From: Gracilimonas halophila | GTDB taxonomy: Bacteria; Bacteroidota; Rhodothermia; Balneolales; Balneolaceae | Assembly: GCF_042684365.1 (NCBI RefSeq) | Contig: NZ_JBHULI010000001.1 | Span: 124,001 to 188,000 of the forward strand | Direction of reading: 5' to 3' | Length of the DNA stretch: 64,000 nt | Part shown: piece by piece, positions 1 to 9,098 of the stretch | Layout: each line of letters starts with the position of its first letter | Position numbering within the stretch: the stretch's first letter is position 1 | Made by a program: the position numbers and the translations under genes | Notes under the pieces: generated by a model | Database searches by the model: none | Seen by the model: only the letters and a program-made list of their open reading frames with translations | Told to the model about the DNA's origin: nothing

Positions 1-951
1 TTGAATTTCTTTCTCATTTAGACTTAAACGCGCATCCAAAACCCGAACATCACCGCGATCTTCTATTAATGATGACCATTCGTCATTCTTTTTCTCGAAA
101 GTAAACGGATTCATTTGATCGATTCTTTTGATTCCAGCATTCTCATCGGATACTACATCAGTTGCAATAATATCAAATGAGTTCAGGTTTCCCTTTATCT
201 CAAAATCTATTTCAAGCGGTATCCCTAAGGCTACTTTTAGATTCCTATACGCCTCATCTACCGCATATCTTGCTTCAATAAGCTGGGGCCTTTGATTGCT
301 TAATTGCACTTCTAACTGTAGAACGGCATACTCATCAACCAAACCCGCTCGTTCTCGTGCCTGGTTATCATTTAAATTCTGCTCCAATCTTTTGATCTGA
401 GTTTGCTGAAGCCGCAGTTGTTCTTTTGCGATCAACACCTGATAATAAGCGACTCGGGTGCGAGTGATAATTTGCTGAGTTACCGCCCTGAGATTTTCTT
501 GTTGAACAGCTTTATAAATCTCCGAAGTGGACAACCCTACAAATACCTCTCCCCTGAAGATGTTTTGCTGAACCGTAAAGCCTCCTTGCCAATTATTATC
601 TGTTCCAAATGGAACTCCAATAAGTTGGCCCTCCGGTGCATTCGGATCAAATATTTGAGCCGGCAGATAGCTTACAGGGATTTCAATATTGCGCGTATAA
701 TTTAATGATGATGATATATTCGGGTACACTTCACTATAAGCGATATCAACAAGTTCATCAGCATCTTTTACGGAGAGTATAGCTTGATTTACCTCAGGGT
801 TATTTGCCACAGCTACTTGTATGGCATCTTCCAATGTAAGTTCAGCATCATTGAGCAAGCTATCTGTCTTTACCTGCGCATATGCATTCAAACTAAAAAC
901 TATTAATCCGACAGTTATTAAAAGGGAGCGCATATAGTTATTTGGTATCAT
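1..951 (-). CDS. TolC-family outer-membrane efflux protein, 3' end outside window
   Basis: The reading frame is open on the minus strand from an ATG at 951 (second in-frame ATG at 933) to the window edge, so the C-terminal part is missing. It begins with a signal peptide (RSLLITVGLIVFSLNAYAQ) followed by the usual OEP start LTLEDAIQVAVANNPEVNQA. Long Gln/Glu/Leu-rich helices follow (residues about 140-230), typical of the periplasmic tunnel of TolC proteins. Family knowledge: these trimeric outer-membrane channels work with RND or ABC pumps. The gene follows a TetR regulator in the same direction with about 50 bp between them. A TetR-TolC-membrane-fusion-pump operon is therefore likely, with the pump genes beyond the left edge. 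No clear Shine-Dalgarno sequence helps choose between the two ATGs. Confidence 0.85.
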   Translation of the reverse strand, partial: MIPNNYMRSLLITVGLIVFSLNAYAQVKTDSLLNDAELTLEDAIQVAVANNPEVNQAILSVKDADELVDIAYSEVYPNISSSLNYTRNIEIPVSYLPAQIFDPNAPEGQLIGVPFGTDNNWQGGFTVQQNIFRGEVFVGLSTSEIYKAVQQENLRAVTQQIITRTRVAYYQVLIAKEQLRLQQTQIKRLEQNLNDNQARERAGLVDEYAVLQLEVQLSNQRPQLIEARYAVDEAYRNLKVALGIPLEIDFEIKGNLNSFDIIATDVVSDENAGIKRIDQMNPFTFEKKNDEWSSLIEDRGDVRVLDARLSLNEKEIQ

Positions 952-999
952 GTATAATTCAGTTCTAAATTGGGTAAAAATCGATGGCTTATTACGAGC

Positions 1000-1704
1000 T
1001 TATTTCTTTTCTGTTTCAAAAATTGACTTCAAGTCATCATGAACAACCTCACCTTCCGTTGCTATTCCGCAGCCTATCAATTTCATGTAGGCCTCAAACA
1101 AGGAATTCATGTCTATGTCATTCTTTTTAAGCAACTGAAAATGCGGGGTATTTTGATGGAGATAGGCCATATTTACTAACCCATGTGAAGTACTCCATAA
1201 CAGAACAGCCAGCTCTTTGGGATCATATGAACTTTGTATGGAACCATCTTGCATCCCCACCTGAATAGCACGGACCATACTGGTAAATGAAGTGTTCATA
1301 TTTCCTTGACACATTTCTATATAATCACTCTCAGATAGTTGATCCGTATCTTTAAGATTATCAAAAAAGCGCATGGAACGGAAGAATTCAGGATGTGCCC
1401 TTACAAAATTCAAGAAGGTGGCCCCTATGGAGTAAACCATTTTAATACCCGGAATGTCCTGCGTCAATACTTCTGAAATCTCCCTGGATAACATCCCTGT
1501 GGCCTTATTACAGATACCGAGAACTAATTCAGTTTTGCTTCTGAAGTAGCTGTAAAGAGAACCTTTGCTTACTTCCGCCCGTTCGGCTACTTCATCCATA
1601 TTCAGATTGTCAAGCCCTTTCTCAAGAATCAAAGCTTCTGCTGACTTAAGTATCAAAGCCTTCTTTCGCTCTTTTTCTCGTTCCTTTCTTTCAGATGTTC
1701 CCAT
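1000..1704 (-). CDS. TetR/AcrR-family transcriptional regulator
   Basis: A regulator of about 234 aa. The N-terminal helix-turn-helix is clear (ILKSAEALILEKGLDNLNMDEVAERAEVSKGSLYSYFRSKTELV, split here only by description), and the C-terminal ligand-binding half is helical. The frame extends to a GTG at 1740, but the ATG at 1704 (MGTSERKEREKERKK) gives the usual basic N-terminus directly before helix 1 and is preferred. It lies directly upstream of the TolC-family gene on the same strand and probably represses that efflux operon in response to a toxic ligand. It is divergent from the DMT transporter at 1929. The ligand cannot be predicted from sequence. Confidence 0.85.
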   Translation of the reverse strand: MGTSERKEREKERKKALILKSAEALILEKGLDNLNMDEVAERAEVSKGSLYSYFRSKTELVLGICNKATGMLSREISEVLTQDIPGIKMVYSIGATFLNFVRAHPEFFRSMRFFDNLKDTDQLSESDYIEMCQGNMNTSFTSMVRAIQVGMQDGSIQSSYDPKELAVLLWSTSHGLVNMAYLHQNTPHFQLLKKNDIDMNSLFEAYMKLIGCGIATEGEVVHDDLKSIFETEKK

Positions 1705-1898
1705 TATTTGACTCAAAGTCGTTTTTTGAATTAGGGTCACAAAACTACGGTTATTTCTAAATAGTTCCCACTTTTTTTCACAAAATTAATCTTATGCAAA
1801 AGAGGGGTGACATTATTTTCTAAGGAGCCTTCATGTTATCAAATGATGAACTCTACGCTATACTCAAGATTAGGTTCGGTTTAAAAATCAATTCCACG

Positions 1899-1906
1899 TA
1901 CCTTTG
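1899..1906 (+). promoter_or_regulatory. candidate -7 element (TAccTTTG)
   Basis: TACCTTTG matches the Bacteroidota -7 consensus TAnnTTTG and lies 22 bp upstream of the TTG start of the DMT-family gene. I see no good TTTG/TTG -33 box at 19-20 bp upstream, so this is only a partial match. Confidence 0.35.
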
Positions 1907-1928
1907 GCACAACTAAAACATTGATTTC

Positions 1929-2846
1929 TTGTTTCGTAAATACCTAATTGATTTAAGCCTCATCCTGGTTGCCATTATCTGGGCGCTGAACTTCAGTATC
2001 GTCAAGATATCGCTGGAGGAAATGGATCCTTATAGCTTTAACGCCCTGCGTTTTATTTTTGCGACGGCTATGCTTTCCTACTTCGCCCGCAAGAAAGGAT
2101 ACTCACTAATTGTGGAAAAAGAACATTTCTGGAAACTGGCTGGGATTGGGGTCATTGGAAATGTGATGTACCAACTCTTCTTTATTATTGGCGTGAATTA
2201 CACTTATGCCGCTAATGCAGCCGTAATGTTAGGGACCATCCCAATTTGGGTAGCCTTGCTTTCTCAGTTTTTTACAGATGAAAAGTTAACTCTATATAAA
2301 TCACTAGGGGTGTTTTTTGCCTTTTTAGGCGTCACATTCATTATTATGGGCGGTGAAGATTCGTTGTCTTTTGAGTCTGAAACTTTTCTGGGTAACATCA
2401 TTATACTTATGGCAGCTGTTTGCTGGGCCACCTTTACCATCCTTTCCAGAAAATACCTAAGAGTTTACAGCCCCCTCCAATATTCAGCTTTCATGTCTAT
2501 TATAGGTTTAATTGGGTTATTTATTATCGGACTTCCCTTTATGATCAATTTAGACTGGGGCGGTATTTCAGTGATAGGTTACGGCGGGATTTTATATAGT
2601 GGGGTTTTATCTATAGGGTTGGCCTATATAATCTGGAATAATGGAGTAAAGAAGATTGGTGCGGTGCGAACGGCAGCCTATCAGAATTTAGTGCCGGTAC
2701 TAGGCCTCGTTTTTGGCCTCGTTTTATTGGGTGAAGAACTCACGCCACTTCAATATATTGGAGCTGGTCTCGTGATCACAGGTATTGCTTTAGCCCGATT
2801 GAATCCCTCAAAATTTAAAAGTCAATTTCAGGTACATCAAAAATGA
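1929..2846 (+). CDS. DMT/EamA-family membrane transporter
   Basis: A protein of 305 aa with ten predicted transmembrane segments and two EamA repeats. The first starts at LILVAIIWALNFSIVKISLEEMDPYSFNALRFIFA, the second at IILMAAVCWATFTILSRKYLR. The start is TTG at 1929; there is no upstream ATG, and the next in-frame Met (residue 32) would delete the first helix. The stop overlaps the ATG of the SLBB export gene by 4 bp (ATGA), so the two are translationally coupled. EamA proteins usually export metabolites or amino acids. Coupling to a polysaccharide cluster that shows no Wzx flippase raises the possibility that it moves a lipid-linked sugar or precursor, but that is inference. An ordinary metabolite exporter remains the default. 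Confidence 0.85.
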   Translation: MFRKYLIDLSLILVAIIWALNFSIVKISLEEMDPYSFNALRFIFATAMLSYFARKKGYSLIVEKEHFWKLAGIGVIGNVMYQLFFIIGVNYTYAANAAVMLGTIPIWVALLSQFFTDEKLTLYKSLGVFFAFLGVTFIIMGGEDSLSFESETFLGNIIILMAAVCWATFTILSRKYLRVYSPLQYSAFMSIIGLIGLFIIGLPFMINLDWGGISVIGYGGILYSGVLSIGLAYIIWNNGVKKIGAVRTAAYQNLVPVLGLVFGLVLLGEELTPLQYIGAGLVITGIALARLNPSKFKSQFQVHQK

Positions 2847-4570
2847 ACTTTTCTAAATATTTTGTTCTTCTCCTATCCTTTGCCGGCTTTTTACTTTTAT
2901 TAAATACCGGGGTGAAAGCGCAACAAAATGGACAGGTAACAAACCCACCTTCAAGTAATTTCAACCTTAACTTCAATCCTTTTACAGCTGGGTACTACTA
3001 TCTGGATGCACTAAGTGCCCGCTCAGGCGATCAATTTTTTATGTCGGATGGTGAAATTGACATTAATGAATACCTACTTGGCCCTAATGATCTTATAACG
3101 GTAAGCCTTCAGGGAACTGAAAGTATTGTACTTCGTGCGCTATTAATTAATCCTCAGGGTGATATAATTCTCCCGATGCTTGGAGCAGTTAAGGTAGCCA
3201 ATCAAACCATAGCAGAAGCGCAAAAGACTATAGATCAAAAGGCAAAGAATATCTTCAAAGCCCCAAATACCAGAATCTCTTTAGAACGTGCCCGGCCTTT
3301 GTCAATTCAGGTTACAGGTGGGGTTGAGTTCCCCGGAAAACATGTTGTTCCTCCTTTTTCAAGAGTTGATGCAGCTATTTATCAAGCTGTAAATGGGAAT
3401 AGTATTGAAACAACCGAATCCGGCAGCCTTGGCAACCTGCTAAACACATCCGGTTCATTTTCACTACGAAATATAACTATTGATCATCGGGATGGGACTA
3501 CAGATACCGCAGACTTAATTGCTTATTTTAAAGCAGGTGAGTCTCATAAAAATCCTATCCTTAAATACGGAGACCAAATTTCGGTCAGCCGTTTATCTAA
3601 TAAAGCCCCCCGCGTCAGTATTTCAGGTGCTGTACTTGATGCAAATGAATTTGAATATTCCTCATCCGACACTCCGGAATTACTCGTTAGGATTGCGGGC
3701 GGTTTTAAACCGGAAGCTGATACTTCAAAACTATTTGTTTTCAGGAATGAAAATGGCACACAGCAAAAAATTGAAGTGCTTCGGGAAGACTGGAGTAGCT
3801 TCGACATTTTACCAAATGACCGATTGATAGTGCCCGCCGATCAAGGCCTAAAAAGTTCCGCTTCAGCCTGGGTATACGGAGAAGTAGTAACCCCGGGTAA
3901 TTTTCCCATAGAAAATGGAGAAACAACTGCTTTAGAATTACTGACTATCTCCGGGAACCTTACTGATCGAGCTTTGCCGTCTGCTTCATATTTAATTCGA
4001 GCCGGTTCACAGGAAAATGAAATCCCTAATGAGTATAATACCGAACTTCTCAAACGAACCTCTGATCAATTGGCTCAGGGATTTGATTACCTGGACCTGG
4101 AAACCAAGCTAAGCCAAAATAAAGTTTATATAGATATCAGCGATGAGGAACAATTAGCAGGAGTGAAGATCTATGATGGAGACCGGATGTATATCCCTCG
4201 TGATGAGCAAACTGTATTTGTTTTCGGACAAGTTAATAACCCCGGTTATTATCCTTTTACTGAAACTGATCAAACTGTTGGAGATTATATTAACCGGGCG
4301 GGTGGTTTTGCGCTTTCTGCAAATGAAGAACGCACCTTCATTATTAAAGCAGGAAGCAGTACTTGGTATAGACCAAATGAAACTCAGATCAAATCCGGAG
4401 ATAGAATTTTTGTGGATCGGGAGCCGTATGATGAGCTCAATGCTCAGCGTACCTACGAAGTACAGAAAGAACAGATCAAGAATACTCGCATTCAATTAAT
4501 TTTGACCGGTATAAGTACTATTACGGGCATTATTACGACTTATGTAGCCATTCAAAATATCAGAAATTAA
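2843..4570 (+). CDS. SLBB-domain polysaccharide export protein (Wza-like)
   Basis: 575 aa. A signal peptide (residues 1-27, ending VKAQ) is followed by a Poly_export domain with the hallmark YLLGPNDLITVSLQG near residue 78. At least three SLBB-type segments follow: VSISGAVLDANEFEY, VYGEVVTPGNFPI and VFVFGQVNNPGYYPF. A hydrophobic C-terminal stretch (about residues 550-570) probably anchors it. No lipobox Cys is visible, unlike E. coli Wza. Family role: outer-membrane or periplasmic channel for exopolysaccharide or capsule, working with the chain-length protein encoded 14 bp downstream. It overlaps the upstream DMT gene and belongs to the same transcription unit as the genes up to 8138. Confidence 0.88.
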   Translation: MNFSKYFVLLLSFAGFLLLLNTGVKAQQNGQVTNPPSSNFNLNFNPFTAGYYYLDALSARSGDQFFMSDGEIDINEYLLGPNDLITVSLQGTESIVLRALLINPQGDIILPMLGAVKVANQTIAEAQKTIDQKAKNIFKAPNTRISLERARPLSIQVTGGVEFPGKHVVPPFSRVDAAIYQAVNGNSIETTESGSLGNLLNTSGSFSLRNITIDHRDGTTDTADLIAYFKAGESHKNPILKYGDQISVSRLSNKAPRVSISGAVLDANEFEYSSSDTPELLVRIAGGFKPEADTSKLFVFRNENGTQQKIEVLREDWSSFDILPNDRLIVPADQGLKSSASAWVYGEVVTPGNFPIENGETTALELLTISGNLTDRALPSASYLIRAGSQENEIPNEYNTELLKRTSDQLAQGFDYLDLETKLSQNKVYIDISDEEQLAGVKIYDGDRMYIPRDEQTVFVFGQVNNPGYYPFTETDQTVGDYINRAGGFALSANEERTFIIKAGSSTWYRPNETQIKSGDRIFVDREPYDELNAQRTYEVQKEQIKNTRIQLILTGISTITGIITTYVAIQNIRN

Positions 4571-4584
4571 CTATTACCTACTCC

Positions 4585-5709
4585 ATGGATAGCCAATCAG
4601 ATAAAGAGACAAAGAACAATGCTATGTTCTTCCTTCGGTTAGTGATATCGAATTGGAAGTTATTATTTGGCATTTATGCTATAGTAGGTATCCTCACTGT
4701 TATCATTTTACTAGTCATACCAAAATGGTACAAGAGTGATGCTACTATTGTCATATTAGATGAGAACAAAACCTCACTATCCAGTTTAATGTCCGAGTTT
4801 TCATCTCTGGGATTAAATTTTGCAGGTGGCGGAGAAGTGGCCACCTATATTGAATACCTTCATACCAATAAAATGTATGACCGTTTGAATGAAGAATTTG
4901 GCCTAGCTGAAGTATATAAAGCTGAATATCGTGAAGATGTATATGAGGAAATATTTGAAAACCTGATAGTTACTGACAACGAGAATAAAACATTTACGAT
5001 CTCTTATATCTATAAAGAAGATCCTGAAAAAGCGGCTGAGATTGTTGACTTTCTGTATCAGGAACTGGATAAAATTGCACTGGAAGTTGACAAGGCTGAG
5101 GCATCTAACTTCCGTACATATATCGAAAATTATTATCGTGATATTCAAAATAACTTAAATGCTGATGAAGATTCACTTGCCCGGTTTCAAACCCGTACCG
5201 GAATTTTAGATCTTGAAGCGCAATTAGGTGTTACTATCTCCGGCCTTGCTGAACTGGAAAAAGAACGAATCAGCCTTGAGATAGAACGGAATTATGTTGA
5301 AAATGCTTTTCAAAACCCTTCCCGCATCAACGAGATAGAAAGCCGAATAAAAGCCATTACCGATAAAATTGAACAATTAAAGAGTACTCAGAACAATACT
5401 TTCGTTGCTCTCGATTATATCCCCGAGCAGGGAGCTGATTTTTTACGATTACGCCGTGATATTTTAGTAGGAGAAAAGGTAAGTGAATTCCTTCGCCTGC
5501 AGTATGAACAAGCCTTACTTGATGAGCAAAAAATTAACTCCAACCTTTACCTTGTTGACCCTCCCTCCGTTCCTGAAAAAAGATATAAGCCGCAACGAAC
5601 CAGAATATTATTTATCGTGATGTTCTTCACGGTATTACTGTCCCTTTTTTATATACGGGCTGATTTATTTTATAAAAATAACCAGCAGGCTTTAAAAGAG
5701 TTGCTTTAA
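4585..5709 (+). CDS. Wzz/chain-length-determinant-type polysaccharide co-polymerase
   Basis: 374 aa with the PCP layout: a first transmembrane helix at about residues 22-45 (LLFGIYAIVGILTVIILLVIP), a long periplasmic coiled-coil region, and a second helix near the C-terminus (RILFIVMFFTVLLSLFYI). The pre-helix motif is the Pro-containing SVPEKRYKPQRTR. There is no Walker A or tyrosine-rich tail, so it lacks the BY-kinase domain of Wzc-type proteins. Likely role: control of polysaccharide chain length and coupling of the polymerase at 5711 to the export protein at 2843. It is separated from its neighbours by 14 bp and 1 bp, so it is certainly co-transcribed. Confidence 0.85.
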   Translation: MDSQSDKETKNNAMFFLRLVISNWKLLFGIYAIVGILTVIILLVIPKWYKSDATIVILDENKTSLSSLMSEFSSLGLNFAGGGEVATYIEYLHTNKMYDRLNEEFGLAEVYKAEYREDVYEEIFENLIVTDNENKTFTISYIYKEDPEKAAEIVDFLYQELDKIALEVDKAEASNFRTYIENYYRDIQNNLNADEDSLARFQTRTGILDLEAQLGVTISGLAELEKERISLEIERNYVENAFQNPSRINEIESRIKAITDKIEQLKSTQNNTFVALDYIPEQGADFLRLRRDILVGEKVSEFLRLQYEQALLDEQKINSNLYLVDPPSVPEKRYKPQRTRILFIVMFFTVLLSLFYIRADLFYKNNQQALKELL

Positions 5710-5710
5710 C

Positions 5711-6949
5711 ATGCTGCTCGATTATTTATATAAATATCTTCCCCTTTGCATTTTTTTAGGGATATGGGGAATTGTTTTTTTTCTATACAATCTTCAGCTT
5801 TACAATATATATCCTGCCTCTTCAGAAACCATACTCCTTATATTATATGGAATTCTGGCTTTTACACTAGGATACCTTCTCCTGGCTATTTACGATATAA
5901 AAGACATCTCCTTACCCCAAAGATCCCTGGATGACATCATTGATCCTAAGGGGCTGTTTCTCATTGTATTAATGCTTTCTTTTATCACCTTTTTAGGAGC
6001 TTCATTAATATTTATTGCAGTTTCTAAAGAATTGGGGGGCTATGATGTTTATTTCCGAATACCTATTGCAGTCCGAAACCAGATCGTAGCTTATCAGCTT
6101 GACCCATTAAATCCCCCGCCGGTTTTATTTATACTTGGTAACTATCTGATAAATATAGGGTTTGCAGGAACTTTATTCGGAGGTGTGCTATTTGCGCTAA
6201 AAAGCAGGTTACGTTTCTGGGGAATAATGATCGTTATAAGTTTTTTCGTAGCCTCTCTTGTCACGGTTGGACGATATACTCTATTTAACAGTCTGTTCTT
6301 TTTTGTATTGGCTTATGTGCTTTCAGCTTACTTTTTGTCAAAAGAAAGGAGGCGAAAGAAACTGATAGAGATTGTGATTTACACGGGCTTATTCGTTGTT
6401 CTTCTTTCCTTATTTACTGTGTTCTTAATGGAAATAAGAACTACGATCAGCACTCAAAATGCGATCAAGGAATTCGCTTTAAAAACTTCTTATTTGTATG
6501 TAACAGGAGGGGTTACTGCTCTGGATAATTTTTTAAGTCAGGATTTTTCCTTTGTATATGGCCAGTCCAGCTTCAGAAGTCTGTTTAAATGGTTAGTACG
6601 CTTTGATCTCTGGCCGGAATCTAATTTAATGTATGTACATGAACCTTTTACTAACGTCACCCCTTCTATTCGAATGAATACATACACTTTTATAAAATCT
6701 TTTTATGAAGATTTTGGGATAACGGGAGTTTTGTTATTAAGCTTTTCTTTTGGTGCGGCATGTAAACTTGCCAACTATTACTTCTTGAGAAGTTTTTCTT
6801 TCATAAGGATGAGTATTCTCCTCACTCTTTCATTTACAGCTATGATGACATTCTACTCTTTTTATCTCCATTCTGTTACCACAGCTTTATTTCGGGTTCT
6901 TATGGTTGCCTTAGTACAATATATATTTTTAAAAAAGATCTATAAGTAA
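5711..6949 (+). CDS. O-antigen/oligosaccharide repeat-unit polymerase-like membrane protein
   Basis: 412 aa, about ten to twelve hydrophobic helices with a large loop between residues about 245 and 330. This is the topology of Wzy/O-antigen polymerase families. The ATG lies one base after the stop of the chain-length gene. Sequence conservation in Wzy proteins is low, so the assignment rests on topology and on the flanking polysaccharide genes. Likely role: joining of lipid-linked repeat units on the periplasmic side of the inner membrane. An unrelated polytopic protein cannot be fully excluded. Confidence 0.75.
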   Translation: MLLDYLYKYLPLCIFLGIWGIVFFLYNLQLYNIYPASSETILLILYGILAFTLGYLLLAIYDIKDISLPQRSLDDIIDPKGLFLIVLMLSFITFLGASLIFIAVSKELGGYDVYFRIPIAVRNQIVAYQLDPLNPPPVLFILGNYLINIGFAGTLFGGVLFALKSRLRFWGIMIVISFFVASLVTVGRYTLFNSLFFFVLAYVLSAYFLSKERRRKKLIEIVIYTGLFVVLLSLFTVFLMEIRTTISTQNAIKEFALKTSYLYVTGGVTALDNFLSQDFSFVYGQSSFRSLFKWLVRFDLWPESNLMYVHEPFTNVTPSIRMNTYTFIKSFYEDFGITGVLLLSFSFGAACKLANYYFLRSFSFIRMSILLTLSFTAMMTFYSFYLHSVTTALFRVLMVALVQYIFLKKIYK

Positions 6950-6950
6950 A

Positions 6951-8138
6951 GTGGATATGAGGCAGAAAAACATACAGATCATATCCCATTCTTTTCCAAA
7001 TGCCTTTCAACCGTATGATGGAATTTTTGTAAGAGATCATGCTTCTGCCACTTCAACTCAATTTGATGTTGAGGTATTAGTACCCACTCCTTATGCGATC
7101 CCTTTCACTGCTAAGCAGCATAAGAACCGAGCTCCTCTATACTCTCCTGATAATATCAAAACGGATCGAGTTCGGTACTTTTCTCTGCCTTCAAAGATCT
7201 TTCCTTTCTTGATCAGATCATCACTTTCAAAAAAACTGACCTCTGATCTTCGAAAAAAGAACCCCCATTTAATTCATATCCATTTTCTGTACTCATCAGG
7301 GCTTGCGATACCGGCACTTAAGAATGCACTTAATTGTCCGGTGGTTATAACAATTCATGGAGTGGATTTCTACCATACGGTCAAAAAACCAAAGTTGAGA
7401 GAACTTCTATTGGAATCTCTGCACTCTGCAGATGCTATAATTGCAGTTGGGCCTCAGTTACGTAAGGATATACTTGCACAATTCCCTGAATTAGACTCCA
7501 AACTTCACACGATCCACAATTACGTTGATACCTCCTATTTTTTCCCTGTCAGTATTGATTCCAAGCAAAACTTAAAAAAAGAATTAGGGTTAAGCAGTGG
7601 TCGTTTCCAGCTTCTGAGTGTAGCTAACTTTAGATATAAGAAAGGAATAGATCTTCTTGTTGAGGCCCTTTCAATGGCTAATGAACGGACTGAGGTCGAT
7701 CTCCATCTTATCGGTCGCCGTAATGAAGAACCGGAGTTTGAAGCTGCTGTCTTATCAACGATCGCGAAGAAAGGAATACAAAACTTCCACATACACGGTC
7801 CTAAACCAAGAGGTTCTATTCAGAAGTGGATGCAGGCAGTGGATGGCTTTATTCTACCAAGTCGAAACGAGCCTTTTGGTATTTCTTTGATCGAGGCCAT
7901 GGCATGTGGATTACCGGTCATTTCAACTAAGAGCGGCGGACCGGAGGTTATTCTTTCCGGTGGTCATGGGATACTTGTCAGCAAGGAAAACCCAAAAGCT
8001 TTATCTGATGCCATTGTAGAAATGGCTGCAAAACCTAAAATTAACTTAAAAGAACAACTACAGTTTACTCAAGATAATTTTGGCATGGAAAGTTATATAA
8101 AAGCACATATAGAGCTTTATAAGAACCTCTTTTATTAA
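6951..8138 (+). CDS. GT4-family glycosyltransferase
   Basis: About 395 aa with the GT-B fold of family 4. The N-terminal domain has HSFPNAFQPYDGIFVRDHA and ITIHGVDFYHT; the C-terminal nucleotide-sugar domain has the E-x7-E motif in SRNEPFGISLIEAMACGLPVISTKSGGPEVI. The start can be GTG at 6951 or ATG at 6957; the ATG removes only two residues and is equally likely. Cytoplasmic; transfers a sugar from an activated donor to a growing lipid-linked glycan or another acceptor. Last plus-strand gene of the polysaccharide cluster, ending 5 bp from the convergent GT2 gene. Confidence 0.88.
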   Translation: MDMRQKNIQIISHSFPNAFQPYDGIFVRDHASATSTQFDVEVLVPTPYAIPFTAKQHKNRAPLYSPDNIKTDRVRYFSLPSKIFPFLIRSSLSKKLTSDLRKKNPHLIHIHFLYSSGLAIPALKNALNCPVVITIHGVDFYHTVKKPKLRELLLESLHSADAIIAVGPQLRKDILAQFPELDSKLHTIHNYVDTSYFFPVSIDSKQNLKKELGLSSGRFQLLSVANFRYKKGIDLLVEALSMANERTEVDLHLIGRRNEEPEFEAAVLSTIAKKGIQNFHIHGPKPRGSIQKWMQAVDGFILPSRNEPFGISLIEAMACGLPVISTKSGGPEVILSGGHGILVSKENPKALSDAIVEMAAKPKINLKEQLQFTQDNFGMESYIKAHIELYKNLFY

Positions 8139-8143
8139 CTCGA

Positions 8144-8962
8144 TCACTTTTTATTGAGTAATAATCGATAAGCATTTTCACCGAAAATCTGTCCAATCCT
8201 AAATCGGAATAATAGGAGCTGTAACTTGAATTGCATTTTTAACCAAAAAAAGAAACCGATCTCTTTAAAGCGATAATTATGTTTTTTGTACAGATACTTA
8301 GCCCCTCTAACCTTCTTCTTAAAATTTAAATGGATCTGATCTCTAGATCGAAATTTCCTGGTTAATACCTCATTCACAAAATCAACAGTATGGAATTCAG
8401 AGAATCTGATAAGTAGATCGTATTCCTGGTTTGATTCCAGACGTTCATCAAACCCTCCGATGTCTTTTACTCCTGAAGTTCTAAAAAGCATGGTTTCTGT
8501 TCCTGATACTGCATATTTGTACAGCAACAATTTGTAGATATCTCCCTGCACTTGATTATATATCACCTTCAGTTCTCCGGATCTCTCATCTTCCAAATGA
8601 CAGGTAACCATGCCCAGGTTTTCATCTTCTGATCCTTCGAAACAGGCTACTTGTCTCTCAAGTTTACCGGGCAAGAATATATCATCATCATCCAGGAAAT
8701 TGATATAGTATCCTTTAGCTTCGTTAAGCCCTTTGTTTCTGGAATAACAGGCTCCTTTGTTTTCTGAGTTCCTGAGCAACTTAACCTGAGGATATTTTTC
8801 CATTTCAGGCTTAATATCTATATCAGAAGCATCATCCACTACAATGATCTCTACATTTGGGTAGCTCTGATCTATAACTGATTCTATCGCCCTAACCAAT
8901 AAAGTCGGTCGATTGTAAGATGGAATAATTACAGATATTAAGGGCTTATTATTCATACTCAT
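8144..8962 (-). CDS. GT2-family glycosyltransferase
   Basis: 272 aa, GT-A fold. The N-terminus is ISVIIPSYNRPTLLVRAIESV, the nucleotide-binding region is VEIIVVDDASD, the metal-binding DxD-type motif is NFLDDDDIFLPGKL, and an acceptor-side segment contains GGFDERLESNQEYDLLIRF. It is a cytoplasmic enzyme that adds a sugar to a glycan acceptor. It lies downstream of the second GT2 gene on the minus strand, but a hairpin with a T-tract between them suggests separate transcripts. The sugar specificity cannot be read from the sequence. Confidence 0.88.
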   Translation of the reverse strand: MSMNNKPLISVIIPSYNRPTLLVRAIESVIDQSYPNVEIIVVDDASDIDIKPEMEKYPQVKLLRNSENKGACYSRNKGLNEAKGYYINFLDDDDIFLPGKLERQVACFEGSEDENLGMVTCHLEDERSGELKVIYNQVQGDIYKLLLYKYAVSGTETMLFRTSGVKDIGGFDERLESNQEYDLLIRFSEFHTVDFVNEVLTRKFRSRDQIHLNFKKKVRGAKYLYKKHNYRFKEIGFFFWLKMQFKLQLLLFRFRIGQIFGENAYRLLLNKK

Positions 8963-9010
8963 TGTTTGTAATCTGGCAAGTAAATGATCAGGAGCTCTTC
9001 CTCTATTGTA

Positions 9011-9035
9011 AAAATAAAACTACAATTATTGTAGC
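9011..9035 (-). terminator. rho-independent terminator after the GT2 gene at 9099
   Basis: On the minus strand CTACAA-TAA-TTGTAG (9035-9021) forms a 6-bp stem and is followed by TTTTATTTTT. It lies 63 bp after the stop codon at 9099. Confidence 0.65.
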
Positions 9036-9098
9036 AGACTCCTTACCAGCCCTCACAATCATTCATTATTTTGACCATTTCTTGTGAGCCTACGTCAC

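Noticed and set aside
403..705. Plus-strand 100-aa ORF in the first kilobase
   Set aside because: It is antisense to the clear TolC-family frame and has no family resemblance.
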